A program made the translations under genes and the position numbers. Positions 23,945 to 36,799 of a DNA stretch of 64,000 nt are shown here, one piece after another; position 1 is the stretch's first letter, and each line of letters begins with the position of its first letter. Source of the DNA: Atriophallophorus winterbourni (Eukaryota > Platyhelminthes > Trematoda > Plagiorchiida > Microphallidae); the NCBI GenBank assembly GCA_013407085.1, contig JACCGJ010005564.1, forward strand, positions 1 through 64,000, written 5' to 3'. The notes below the pieces were generated by a model. That model was not told the DNA's origin. It worked only from the letters and a program-made list of their open reading frames with translations, and did not search any database.

Positions 23945-26900
23945 TCTTGTTTCCTAATACGCTACCTTGAATCACCCCACTGGGAATAGGTAGGCTGTAT
24001 GATCTACGGTCATTAACTTCAACAGAGTAAGTGCGATCAGTAAGAAAAGAAGTTAACTAGGGAAGAAGATTAACACCGATGCAAAAGGATTCAAGTTTCG
24101 ATAATAATAACCTATGAGGAACAGTATCAAATGTTTTAGTTATGTCTAGGAAGACAAATCCCAACTGCCAAACCTTCTTCAATCGATGTAGTAATATAGC
24201 CAAGGTATTCAAGCTGATATGTAATGCAAGATCTTTTTACGAAGCCATGTTGAGCTCTAGAGAACAAACTTGGAGATAAGTGATTTAAAATAGCTTTTTT
24301 TACTATATTTTCAGGTAATCTAGAGAGTAATGCTGTGTGGTTAATTAGGCGATACTTTGATACCGTGTGCTTCGGGCCAGATTTATGTCTGGGTGTAACG
24401 ACATAGTGCTTTCATTCTGAAGGCAGAATTCCAGATTCGATGAAAAGTGGTAAATAAGTCCAGCAGAAAAAGTTTGAAATCGTCACCACCCATTCTGCAA
24501 ATGGCGGGTGGAATGCCTGTTATGTCTGGCTTGTAACTGAACGTAGTTTGCTTGCAGACTTCATTAATGTCATTAATATTGATGCATATAATGTTCAATA
24601 TACTAGGTGACCGAAATGTTCTAGTGATATCTTTATAGATGGAAGTATTATAAGTAGTATTAAAATATTTAAGAAATTCTTCGCAGATTGTAATAGGGTC
24701 TGTAATTTTTATTTCTGCCGAATTATAAGTTCGATCCTGAATAATAAAATCTACATTGCTTGTTGAGTTCAAGGATCGTGATTTAAATAACCTGCTGAAA
24801 GATTTTAGCTTATCACAACTGTTCAGTGCTCTATTTTCCGATGCTTTCAATGTGTGGTCTAGAATAAGTTTGTGGTCACTTAATAGTTCATAGGAACGTA
24901 CACGAGCGAAGTTGTCATTAGTGTTATTTGCAACTGTAGACCATTATTTTATTTTATTTTCCATTTTCTCCAGCCTAGTTTCTTTTATGCGCTTTTAAGA
25001 CTGCTAGCTCTGTCGAATAAAACCATAATTTTCGAATGGAATGTAAAATATATAGTAAGAAAATCATGTAAAAGAAAGAATTAAGACCAATCTTCAATCC
25101 TCATAAGTGTCGAAAGTAAGTTCAAATCGATGAAACGGCGAAGATTCTAGACCGCATTGGTAGCTTCGCAAGTGCATGATAGATGGAAGGATAATATTTT
25201 ATGGTCCTCATTAAACGGAGAAGGCAATATTAGTAAGTTATTCGGATCAATATTTAGAGTAAAGACTATGTCAAGAATGTTGCCCTCTCTAGTTGGTCTA
25301 TCAATAAATTGTTTGTAACCTAGTAAGTCAAGCGTTTTCATAAAATTTGTATGAGAGCTAACTTTACTTCGTTCGTGCCAGTTTAAATTAGGCATGTTAA
25401 AATCACCGGCTATAAGTTTATGGCATGCATAATGTAAAGATGTTTCAAAGAAAGCTTGAGTTAATGTATTCAGATTAGATGGAGTTGAGCCTGGTGGGTA
25501 GTAGATGCAGCATATTGAAAGATCTAGTGTAGGTAATTCTATCTATAGTGAATCTTCAAGTTCTTTTAAATTCGAAAATGTTATGCTATTAGCTTTAAAT
25601 CTTGAATGCACATAAATAAGGCAACCACCACCTTGTTTCGGAATGCGGTTTCTCCTAAATACCTGGTAGTTATATTTTCATTAGTTTAGAGTATGAGTGA
25701 TCATCACGAGTCCAGGATTCAGTTATAAGAATAATATCTACAGGTTTAGAAGATAGGTAAGATTTTAGTAAAAGGATTTTAGGTATAATTGATCTAGCAT
25801 TTATGACCAGAAAACAAACAATACAAAGGTCGGAAGTTAAAGGATTTGGGGTGGGTGCATTAGAGAGTTTACCAGGCTTAAAATTCAATTTATGTGTTTT
25901 TGAAAAAAATGATATTAGGGTTAGAGTATGGTTCATAATTGGAGTGAGAAACACATGGATTATAAAAAAAGTTTGGGGAATATAATTATTATAATAGAAG
26001 AGATAATGTGTAATAGTAGATAAATTATAATAAGGTTGAATATAACAAAAAGGTATAGGAGGAGCTGATAAATGGTGATAGTGTTGCTTATATGGTAGGG
26101 GGTTATTCATTACGAAACGAGATGTGTCAATACGGTTGTCCAGACTGGATGAACCTCTTATATAATTAGTTGTTTTCATACGTTGTCGGTAAGGTTGTCT
26201 GATTACTGCCTCTTTGAAAGTAAGAGGGTTTGGTAGGAGAGGTCTTGCTTGTCTTAATTTAGGTAAACGCGGCAGGCGTATATGCAGATGTCGAGTTACA
26301 CTCACACCATGATTATCAGATGCGGGTTTCGAAATTTGTGAATTATTAGAGTTGATTTCAATTACAGATTCACATTGCATTTGTTCTTTGGTATCTGAGG
26401 TATTGTTACTAATAGTAGAGCTGATAAATTTGCGTTTTTATAGTTGAATTTTCGTTGCATGGGTGTTAAGTCCGATTTTAAGACCACACCCGAGAACCTG
26501 AGAATACTTTTCGAAAGGTTTTTTATTAACAAGTAAATACAATGCAGAACTCTCATCTGAGAATTTTAATAAAATGGGAATCCGTTGTTTAATTGTGTTT
26601 TTACGAATTCGAACTACAGTGAAACAATCAATGGGGATGCCATATGTCGAGAATATACATGTTTTTAAATCGTTTAAAGGGTAATTATCTGCAACATTGA
26701 AGATAATAACATTTTTCGAGCGAGCTTATCTTTGATATATTTCCGTGCTCATGGTTTCTATAAATTTATTGGCTTGAATCAATATATCGTGGTCAATACC
26801 AATATCAGAGTTCATGAGTGATAAGAGCGGTTTCAATAGTCAATAGTCAATAGTCAATAGTGTATTGTGGAAAAAAGCTACAAGATTAATGGAATAACCA

Positions 26901-26950
26901 CAGGATAGTTAGCACATTGGGTCTGAAGAAGTTTCAGCAGTTCAGCAAAG
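23945..26950 (-). mobile_element. AT-rich LINE (endonuclease plus truncated RT), cut at RT motif B
   Basis: Minus-strand order: unclear ORF1 material (26900-26000), endonuclease start (VINARSIIPKILLLKSYL, ILITESWTRDD near 25690-25790), AGDFNMPNLNWHER and RPTREGNILDIVFT (25420-25250), RT entry (24850-24383, GIPPAICRMGGDDFK), motif A FLDITKTFDTVPHRLL (24100-24150) and motif B SGVIQGSVLG near 23960. It stops there, a few bases from the Ty3-1 3' LTR. Several frameshifts are present. It is more AT-rich than the neighbouring LINEs, so it is another family. Confidence 0.8.
26829..26863. repeat. Short tandem repeat AATAGTC
   Basis: Four 7-bp units (CAATAGTCAATAGTCAATAG...) close to the 5' end of the AT-rich LINE. 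Confidence 0.85.
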
Positions 26951-27099
26951 TGGTCGAATGGAAATGTGATCCATATTTGCTGGGACGGTAAACGCTGTGG
27001 AAAGGAGCAAAGATATGTTGCAGTATCACAAAGAATATAAGCGTAAAAAAAGCATAATCAAGAATTGTGTATCGTCTGATAAAAATGGAGGTCGAGGCA

Positions 27100-30000
27100 T
27101 TTTTCAAAAATAATTAGGGATGGGCAGAGATAACCGAAAGGGGTAGTGCGTTCCAAGCACGAGGAATCTGGACGGCAAAGGAGTATCTGCGGCAGTCTAA
27201 TCTACTGTGCAGATGTGCTAACTTCAAGTGATGACCACGATTTGCTGAGTATGGGGATATTTTAAACATACTTCTACATGGGTGAGTTTCTTCCGTCAAT
27301 ATCCGATACGCAAGGATCAGATCGCCTCGGATACGACGATAGTTTGTAGAGAATAATTGTAGAGTTGTAAGACGCTCCTTGTAGCTAAGTCCCTTGACAA
27401 GCTTCGTAGAACGTCTCTGCGGCTGTTCTAGGGCGTGCTGGTCACGTTTTAACCATGGGTTCCAGACGGAGACAGCATACTCCAAGTGTGGCCTGATGTA
27501 CGCCTGAAGAATAAACGGGAAGAGACGTGGATCGATTGTTCCGAACGCACGTTTTAAAAGCTAAACGTTTCTATTTGCCACGTTTGAAGCTCTACTACAC
27601 TGAGCAGAACAGCCCAAGTCATTTTGTATAATCACCGTGAGATCTTTCTCTTGCATCGTGACAGCGAGCATCTTGCCAACCAGATTATAGCCAGGGTCGC
27701 CAAGAAGACGAATGCGTAATGCGTGGCATTTGTCAGTGTTGAATGGTTAGCGATCGATCGTAGACCATACGCGTAATGAATCCAGGTCGAATTGAAATTT
27801 CCTTGTATCACTGGGTGATTTGATGACCCGCCAAATCTTGATATCATCCACGAAAAGGAGAAATGAGGATTCGACGTACCCACCAATGTCGTTGATAAAT
27901 ATCAAAAATAGACGCGGGCCAAGAACGGACCCCTGAGGTACTCCACACTGAATTGGGGATGGCTCTGAAAGAGTCTGTCTAACACGCACCCGAAGGTTTC
28001 GCGAACGTAGGAATGCAGCAACCTAAGACAGCAACACGAATGGAATACCTAATGCTTGCAGCTGGTCAAAAAAATATAGCATGGTCAACTCGGTCAAATG
28101 CCTTAGAGAAATCTAATTAAATGACGTCCACACCCTGACCTTCGTCAGCAGATTTAGTCCAGTAGTTTCTGGCTAAGAGCAGTTTAGTGGTACGAGAATG
28201 CCCTTTACGAAATCCATGTTGTACTGCACCGATGAAATAGGAACTATTCACAAAATTTCATCGGCAACAATGACTTCCATCACCTTGGATAACACTGGGA
28301 GAAGGGTGACAGGATCACTACGGCTTCCACCTTTGAAAATGGGAGTGATGATACCTTCCTTCCAACCAGTAGGGACTTCAGAGTTATCCATCAATTTTTG
28401 GAAATATGCCGCAAGCGGTTCGCAAAGTTGATCGGCAACTGCGCACAATGCTTTCGGTGTGATACAGTCGATACCCGGTGATGAGTTGAGTCGAAGTTGC
28501 ATGATTTTTTCTCGGACTTTGCTGGCCGAAAACATAATACGAGAAGGTTAAGATGATGGAGTCAAAATCATAGGGAAAATTAGAGAGGGGTTTTGGAAAA
28601 TCGGCATGTAATGTGATCCTGAAACATTTCCCTCATCCTTTGATGTCGTCGTGGAACCTATATTGGTGGTAAGTGAAGGGATACCAGCCAGAACCTTCCG
28701 TTTATTGTTGATAAATTTGTACAAGAGCTTATTGTTTTCAAGGAATTGACCGGTGAGTTTACTTTGATAATCAAATTTATCCTAGCGCACCAGTCCCGTG
28801 CAATGATTTCGTAATTTTCTGTGACACTCCCAATCATTTGGCAGTTGCGTCAGTTTGAAATCAGTCAACGCGGCATTTCTGCGGCACATCCATTTACGAG
28901 TTCTGCTCCGAATGAATGCTTCGGTGGTTTTTCGCAGAACGGGTTTTGAGACTGAAGAAAGCTCTAGCATCTGGTGCCACTTGGTAACAAAATTTTGCCA
29001 AGCTGAATCCGGACTATCCTCTAACATTAAATCGAAGCTATAGGCGGCTACAACGTCATAGTAAATGCCGTAGTCAGTGACCGTCCGTAACCGAGAGCCC
29101 TCATGGTTGAGGTAGTTAGCATAGCACACAAAGTCAAAAGTTAAAACTATATGGTCGATTTTGCCTAACGGAGTTTCACTCAAGATTTCCTCAATCATCA
29201 ACTCCTTATTCGTCAGTAAGAGGTCCAATAGAGAAGGCGTGTCAGTTCCACGAAAACGTGTCGGTTCAGTCATGTGATTGTACAAAGGGTGACTTCCTAT
29301 CAGTTCATGCAGCTCCCAAGCAAAAGTATCGCGGGAGGGTCCAACAGTCAAACTGGGTGAATTGAAATCTCCCATCAACAAGACGTGACTATGTTGCATT
29401 GATGAGGCGGATTCGAAGGAGTGTAATAGGTCGACATCAGCAACAGGTTAAGCATTTGGTGGGCGGTAGATCACTTCCAGTAGAGCAGAATCACTTTTTC
29501 TGAGCTGCAAGCGGCACCCTAGTGAATCTATGGTTTGCAGACGAATGTGAGATAGTGGTTCACAGTGGAGTGAGGAGTTATGGTACAAAGGAACTCCATT
29601 ACCCTTGGTGGACGATCTTTCCGAATGTCAATCATACCAGGAAGTGAAATTTTGGCGTCCGCAACGGAAATGATCACCATGTCTCAGTCACAGCTATCAC
29701 GTCGAAACGTTGAGCAGCGTCTCGAAGACGAAGTTCAGTAAGTTTACTGAGTAGGCCTTGGGCGTTCGCATAGAAACACTTCAGGCTTTCGCGCGATATG
29801 GCGGAGTCTGCAGAGTTGTTTTGGGCGTCCATTACGCCGATCGTAATAGGACCGGCTGGCTTAAGTTTTTTGAGGCATCAACACTTTTATCGGCAGAATC
29901 ACACTGAAGCTTGTCGATTAGCTTTCTATCGCTTTTTAGATGATTATAGTTAGATTTGCATATTGCTAGTTCGTTTCTAAGTTCTGACTACTCTAAATCT

Positions 30001-30200
30001 AATTTTTTTAATTCAATCAGAATTATTGAAGTGCCACTGTCTAATCTGACAGTACAATTACTTAGCTTGGATAATTTACGTAGCTTAATTCGAGAAGATA
30101 ATATGGTTTTCGAGTGCATGCCTTCACCGGAAATATTTGATGGATTCAACAGATATTATTTCAATGAAATTAAGTTAAAATATGTAACGAGAATACGTTG
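27100..30200 (-). mobile_element. CR1-like LINE, nearly full ORF2, decayed
   Basis: Minus strand: coiled-coil-like ORF1 end (29840-30000), ORF2 start CFYANAQGLLSKLTELRL and VIAVTETW (29780-29690). The endonuclease follows (29399-28782: LLMGDFNSPSLTVG, LYNHMTEPTRFRGTDTPSLLDLL). RT fingers are SSPGIDCITPKAL (28535-28248), motif A LDFSKAFDRVDHA with a stop beside it (28130-28095), and motif B and C CGVPQGSVLGP and FVDD (27989-27750). The carboxyl domain is 27485-27114 (GDLILAYRILTEETHP). Single-base shifts and stops interrupt it at least five times. Confidence 0.88.
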
Positions 30201-31710
30201 AATACAAGCAGAGCAAGTGTAATCAAAGAATTGGAATCACGTACCAAATTCGAGCAGCTTGTGACCTTCAAGCTGATGTCAATGTTTAGATTGAGGATGT
30301 TATCAAGCGACCTTATGTTGTAGTTTTGTTTGAAAGAAAGTGTTACTGAAGGATCTTATGTATGTATTAGTTTTAAGGTAAAAGGTCTTTTAGATCCTCT
30401 GAAGAATGTAGTTATCAGCGTGTGTGTCATTTATGACTTTCCAAGTTGTTAGTCGAGTGTCTCTGATGGATAAGCATCCCGACTGTAGAGCTGGGGATGC
30501 TCTAAATCCCCCATTATCAATATTTGAGTCTCCTTCCGCGTTGTCACAGAGCTTAAACCAACAATCAGTTTATTGTTTAGGTTAAGAGGTGCTGCTACAG
30601 AACGATAGATCACTCCAATAATGCATTGGTTTCCTGAAGTGAGAGTCAGATGGCACCAAAGTGTTGCGAGTATATCAAGTGTCTCATCGCTCATAAAACT
30701 ACAGATACGCGACTGCTTGAAATAGAGGGCTACTCCTTCTCCATCACTCAAACTGTCACGCCGAAAAGAGAAATGCTGGGCAAGGCAAGTTCTTTGTCAG
30801 ACAATGATATATGGAACCACGTTTCTGTTAGGGCAACTATATCCGGCATCGTTTCATTACAAACCTTAGACAGTTCGATTAATTCGTTGCTGAGGCTGTT
30901 CGTGTAGTTATAGATGGACTTGATCGTATTTTTCGTGATAAATGACGGAGTGTAAACTGGAGTTATTAGTAGTGCTGCTCTGGAATCGAACTTGACACGC
31001 TTTTACCTGCATATCATTCATGAATAAATCTATAAATCTAAGAATTACTAGTAACAATTGGATGGGCGTGTATTTTGTTTGTGTTGATATTGCTTGAGTG
31101 ACAGATTCAAAAAATTGTATGAGGTTTTAGATTCGGATTTTGATCGATTTCGGATTGAGCGGCATTTGCGTTATTCTTTTAGGTGGAATCATTTGCCTGT
31201 GTTTGCATCTCAATGTTTTCTTGGTTGACCGTTTTACTCTGAATTCGAATATTGTCACGTACGTTTACGCCAGGATCTGATAGAATAACCTTATATGGAA
31301 ACTTATGTTTCAAAGCTTTAACGCGCGCATTTTAGCCTATATGCCATGGCGCTGCTTAGTAGGGTCACTTTCAGCGAATTTGGACTCACGTCATTGTACT
31401 TCGGAGATTGTGGTAGACGGAAAATATCGACCGCAACTTCCTCGGTAATATTTTTCCAGGAATCTCCAATGCAGTCGGTCGTGGCTAGCGCGTTCTTGAG
31501 TGGAAGAGTCACCAATGATTTCTTGGATCCCGAGTAACACATGATTACGGGAGGAATGGTTTCCGCGATAAGTGGTTGTGCCTCTTCTTTCCCGCAAGAT
31601 AATATCGGGTTAAACACGGCAGTGTTTGTCGAAGCAACTTCGTAGCATTTTTTCCTAATCCCCATGCACCCAATGAGGATAGCAGACCCTGGCGAGACAA
31701 ACCTCATTGA
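30201..31710 (-). mobile_element. 5' part of another CR1-like LINE (ORF1 end and endonuclease)
   Basis: 31707-31318 carries an ORF1-like end with VAVDIFRLPQSPKYNDVSP and SLKVTLLSS, the same pattern as ORF1 near 18400. 30905-30449 carries the endonuclease (DIVALTETWFHISLSD, GVALYFKQS, IGVIYRSVAAPL, QILIMGD). No RT follows downstream; the next LINE begins instead. Confidence 0.75.
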
Positions 31711-31714
31711 CTGG

Positions 31715-32425
31715 GGGCTGCCCAGCTTGAGGCGGGCGGTAGCCGTCTAATGAGACCTGGAAGTCTCTCTCACCGTCGAAAGTAGCCCCTGGTGCTTAGC
31801 TCTACGCCATTCGAGCCATAGCTTTTAACCGGTATCTGCTGCATCCCGTGTTATTGTCCGTAGAAGCTGAATGGAGTGTTCTCATCATTGGTGCGTTGTG
31901 ATGTACGCCAGGGCAGTTCAATATGAAGAACTAGCTGTTGCCCATGCAGCAAGTGCTCCCTCTTCACGGCACCAATGGAATCAAAGGAACAGCTAGGCTG
32001 ATATATTTAGACAACGATGATGTCGCAGGAGCTGGCAGGACGAAGTTAAATAAAATTCGGACTGCCTAACGGGACTCCTGCTCCGGATTTTTCCTCGAGG
32101 TTGACTCCTGAAGCTTTTTCCATGATTGGATGTACCCACAAGGAAGTGGAGGTTCCAGATAAAAAGTTTCCTTCTACTAGGTGGACCACTTTTATGGACT
32201 TACGAGCTTCACCTGCCCGAAGCATGCTGGTTTTTAGACGCCAATCAACCACCTTCGCCTTTTCTCCTGTCAGTAGAAGCAGTTCCGTCGGGTCACACAG
32301 GACCACGAGTGCAGGCCAGGATCTAAACTTAGTTATCGGAGGCTATATAAGACGCGTGCCATTAGAGCATTATTAGAATTGGGAGCTTATCCCCAAAACC
32401 GCATGGCCGTGACAACCATGATGAT
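31715..32425. repeat. GC-rich interspersed repeat, copy 2
   Basis: The second copy of the repeat at 1330. Here a further upstream part (31715-32040: CCCCTGGTGCTTAGCTCTAC, ATTCGAGCCATAGC) resembles the 3' untranslated region of an RTE-like LINE. It adjoins the ORF1 end of the minus-strand LINE at 31707. Confidence 0.6.
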
Positions 32426-33699
32426 GAACAAGATAATAATGGCACACGCTAGGCTACAAAACGGCTCATTTAAATGGAACAATCTTTGCTTTATTAGCGC
32501 ACACATGCAACTGAACAACATCGTTAGTCTTCTTCGATGGGTCAACGGCATCTGGTGTCGTTATTGTTTAACTCATTTCGGGTGATCAAAATGCGCAAAT
32601 GAAGCACAGAAACTGGAATAAGATGTTACCACCCCACTCGACACATATATACAAAATTCATATAATTAATACAGCGACATTCACGCGACACTATTTCGTT
32701 TCAAGATTATTTGAATGTCGTGCACACAATCCATTTTTAGGCTCTCCAAGAACTATTTATGGTTGGGTTTGGCCGATGACTTGCGTTATTATAAGCGAAT
32801 GAGCGCACGATAACGTATGTGTATGTTTGTTCCAAAGATGCAGAATAGAATATTTTGCATAGGATATGATATGATTAATTCCAAACTCTTAATTAACAAG
32901 AAGCATACAGAGAAATATGAAAATTACATCCCAATGGAGAATATTGTATCGTCTGTCTCTAACGTGTTAACGAAACAAAGCTAATAAAATTTCAAATTTA
33001 TGTAACATAAGACGGAATAAGGTCAACATCTCCGGTCAAACCATGTCAAACTTACTCACCCACTGGTATTTGATATTCTACATTCCCACCGGAACTGCCG
33101 TCGTTTCTTCTATTTGGTGCGCGATTGTTTCCTAAGGAACTCTCCACCGTCAGATGTACAATCATTTAGTAAAACGATTTTCAGGAACAAATTGGATATA
33201 TTTATGCGTAGTAATTCCACCCTACATCCCGTTTATATAACATGATCTTCATCCATCGTACCGAGACAATACGTGACATTCTTTAACTGCAAACCTCTCG
33301 ATTTTTCTACTGCATCAGATTATTTTGTATATGAATTTGTTGTCCTTATACGGATATCCTGTGGTGTTGTACAGCAACGCGCTTTTTTGAACCATAGATT
33401 CTTGAATCTTGCATCTGGAATCTTATGAGCCCGAACATCAAATCAATTTGATGCGAAATATACGATACTAGTAATGAACACCAAACCCTCGATCATGCTA
33501 GTGAAAAGCGTTCGGAACTTTTATAGTTGTACTATATCTTTCTGGCTATATGGCCTCCAAACCTGGATACATTATTCTAGATGCAACCATACTATAGATA
33601 TCTGGAGAGATAACAGCACTCCAGATGTTCTGAATCTCAATTCTGAGCGCAGTTAAAACACTTCTCTCATCACCCTTTGAAACGCCGCAGCACGTTGTT

Positions 33700-34240
33700 C
33701 GTACCACCTAAATTTTTTGCGGGGACTAGGTTTTTTAATTTTCTCAGTTGATTTTACCCCACGGAACTCGTGTGGTAGGTTAAATAGATGGTCTGTCTTA
33801 TCCGCCTTTGAGTCGAAGCTTCTATTTCACTTATCAGATAAGGGATTTCCTACCTACTTCGTCAATATACATATAATAGGAGGGCGTAGATGGTTAGCTG
33901 GATCATGAATGAAGATGAATGAGAGAAACAGCTTGGAGATTGAGCCCTGGGAAACCCCACTTGTGATATGTACAGATGCGGAGTATGTATCATCGACTCT
34001 GAAGATGAAGGAACAGCAACTAAGAAATGAGCGGATCCAGGCAAGTATGGCAATCGAAACTTCGATGGCTGAGAGTTTGAGAAAAAGGCACATGTTGTTC
34101 ACAGAATCAATAGCCTTACTGAAGTCAAGATAGAAGAATTCTATCGCTATGTCATCAATCATTTTCTTAGTAAACTCGTTTAGAATGCACAACAAATTAG
34201 ACCCACCTTTCATAAATCCGTGTTGTTCGGTATTCAGTTA
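33700..34240 (-). pseudogene. Reverse transcriptase fragment of a CR1-like LINE
   Basis: 34213-33854 includes the motif A region FFYLDFSKAIDSVNN and the motif B region SGVSQGSISK, then LFLSFIFIHDPANHL. Only the palm is left. Flanks do not show the rest of an element. Confidence 0.75.
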
Positions 34241-35350
34241 ACAGTTTTTGGTTAGCAAAAAACAGATTTTCTATCTATAACCATTACACACTACACTAGT
34301 GAGGCTAATCTGTTGGTTAACATTCTCATCATTCGTGGATACACTTTTCACGGGTCATGATGACGTATTTTATACCATGTTGGCCAATATACGCTGAATA
34401 TCTTGCATCTCAAAAGCAAACGCGCTCCAGAGATTGAGTTAAATAAGTACACAATGAGGTGATTGTACAGAGATTTTCAAGATAACATCTCGACGTTGCA
34501 CGGTTTTAAAATGAATGTAAATCCTGTAAACTTTTTCTAAGTTTCAGAAAACTCATGAACATATGGGTTCACGTATAACTTCAGTTAGTTTATAAGCACG
34601 TGCATTTACATTGCCAAAACGTAGGCGTAGAAATTCCGATTCGATGATCAAACGCCATTAGCGGAAACAATAATTTCAGGTAGCAAGTTCAAGAAGATAC
34701 AGACACGTTTAGAACGAAATATCAGCGAGTAATTGATGAATTTTACAATGCCACTGGTTGACTGCGTGTATATCATTACTCATGATATTTAAATAAATGT
34801 TTCAATGGGTGTTTGTTGTATTTATTGTATTGTATTTAGCCATCACATATAAGGCTTTTTATGTTAGAGAACAAACCCAGCATTTCCATACTCTCGTTTT
34901 ACGTTAGATTCTGGTTGAATTGCACGATATTAAAATCGGGTGAGCAGTAATTTGCAGTTGTGAGCCAGGTTGTCCATCGTGCAATGCATGCTTCTTGTTT
35001 AGAATTATGTAAGTGTTAATGATTGTCCGCAAAGTTTCAGGCGAAATTGTTTTTAAAATCCGTCGCAATATTCACAGAAGCCCGGTACCCGATTTTAAAT
35101 GTCTTTACGATGCATGCTGTTATAGTAATTTGTATAGTCCTACATTTTTTATCACCCTATTTTGTTAACATAGACATTATCGTTTCATTCCGATTACCGT
35201 TAACGCCATATTGATTTATCGATTTCTTTTTATCGTTGTCACTCACAATTGATCCATTCTCTGTTCGTTAACTCAGTTAACGATATTTGTTTTTTTTAAA
35301 TACCATTTGTACACAGTCAACACACTCATTAATAACAATATAATACTTGT
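34241..35350. other. No recognisable gene
   Basis: AT-rich, with stops in all frames and no motif or repeat match seen inside the window. Confidence 0.4.
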
Positions 35351-36480
35351 CCACGCACGGTCTTCGTTCTCATGTGGTTGTCTGGGAAGCAAAATTGTAT
35401 GTGGATATAACTGGAACCCACGTAGTCACAGGATTAGTTCCTCAATATACATTACCAATTAATGAACCCGAACACTCATTTGATTCGATTCACGCGGTGA
35501 CCTATAATACAAATAACGAAGACAAGGAGGAAGATGATTTTATCAATTAATTCACGCTACTCGTGTTCAAAATGACTGATCCACGTCTCTGGTTTGCACA
35601 AGTGAAAGCTCAACTCAAGTTTGAATAATTCCAACCTTCGTTGCCAGAGAAGTTACTTTTTAATTTACGATCAACCTGCCACCGATCCTTACAATAAGCT
35701 CAAATCTGCAACTATCTCTCAAATTGGTCCCACCTATAAGCAAAAATTGCAAAAACTATTATCCAGCACTGAGCTAGGTGATCGAACACCTTCACAACAT
35801 TTACGTCATTTGTTGGAGTTAAAGGAGACGCAGGAGTTTGACGAACAAATAAAACGACAGATCTGTTTCCAGAGTTTGCAGAAAGATTTGAGCAAAGTTA
35901 TGGTTATCATAGAAAACGACAGTAACCTAGACAAGTTTGCTATATTTGTAGATGAAATCTATGAGATCTCTGGTAACATGCTAATCCACACGGTGAGCCA
36001 AACACTTCCCATTAATTGTACTTTCAGCGCAGATTAAATAAGGATATGTCTGATTTGATATCCCCGCTAAGCAAATTCGGTTCAAATTGTAGCACTTGAA
36101 CAGAAATCGAAACCGTTTTCGCAATAAAAAGAAACACAATTTGATCACTATATCACACAGGCAAACATGAACATCAAAGGTATCCAACTATCATCGCTAT
36201 TTATTCCACGTACCCTATGCAGCTTCAAAAAACAATACCACAATCATAAAACCGCGAAGCGAAGCAATCGAAACAGCTCTGTCTCGTGATATCACCAGCC
36301 GATAATTCTACATCACTGATTGTTCAACAAAGATGCTTTTTTGATCGACACATTAATAATATTATGCTATTTATCAACACGCGGTCTTCTTTCTTCGAGG
36401 TTGTCTCAGAGTCAAAATTATGTGGATCTAACTGGAACCCATTCAGTCTCACGATTCATCCCTTACTATCCACTACAATG
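35351..36480 (+). pseudogene. Ty3 gag remnant between two related direct repeats
   Basis: 35621-36037 encodes a capsid-like stretch with [20 protein letters not shown], matching [19 protein letters not shown] of Ty3-1. Just before it, DPRLWFAQVKAQL parallels DPRLWFAQIEALF of Ty3-2. 35351-35445 and 36375-36475 are similar to each other (GCGGTCTTC ... GTGGAT ... AACTGGAACCCA) and could be remnants of LTRs. No pol was found between them. It is the oldest-looking of the three Ty3 pieces. Confidence 0.65.
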
Positions 36481-36799
36481 CAAACGAATATTTTTCAATC
36501 ATACGAAGACAGTACAAGACATTTTATTTCTAACTACAACACCGTCAATCATTTTAGTGCCATAAATGTTTCTATATATTTATTTTCCGTATACAAATAT
36601 CCTATGGTGTTTTACAGCTACAAGTTTGTTTATACCATAAATTCTTGAATATTGAATCTTGAGTATGGTTTGCACAATAAAGGCACGGTTATATACCTTG
36701 CCAGTAAAACGACCAAGTCGTTACGAGTATACTGACTTACAAAAAGTCAGCCCACGCAATTACTTGTGTCTATGTCAGTGCAGCTTAGCATGAGATTAC

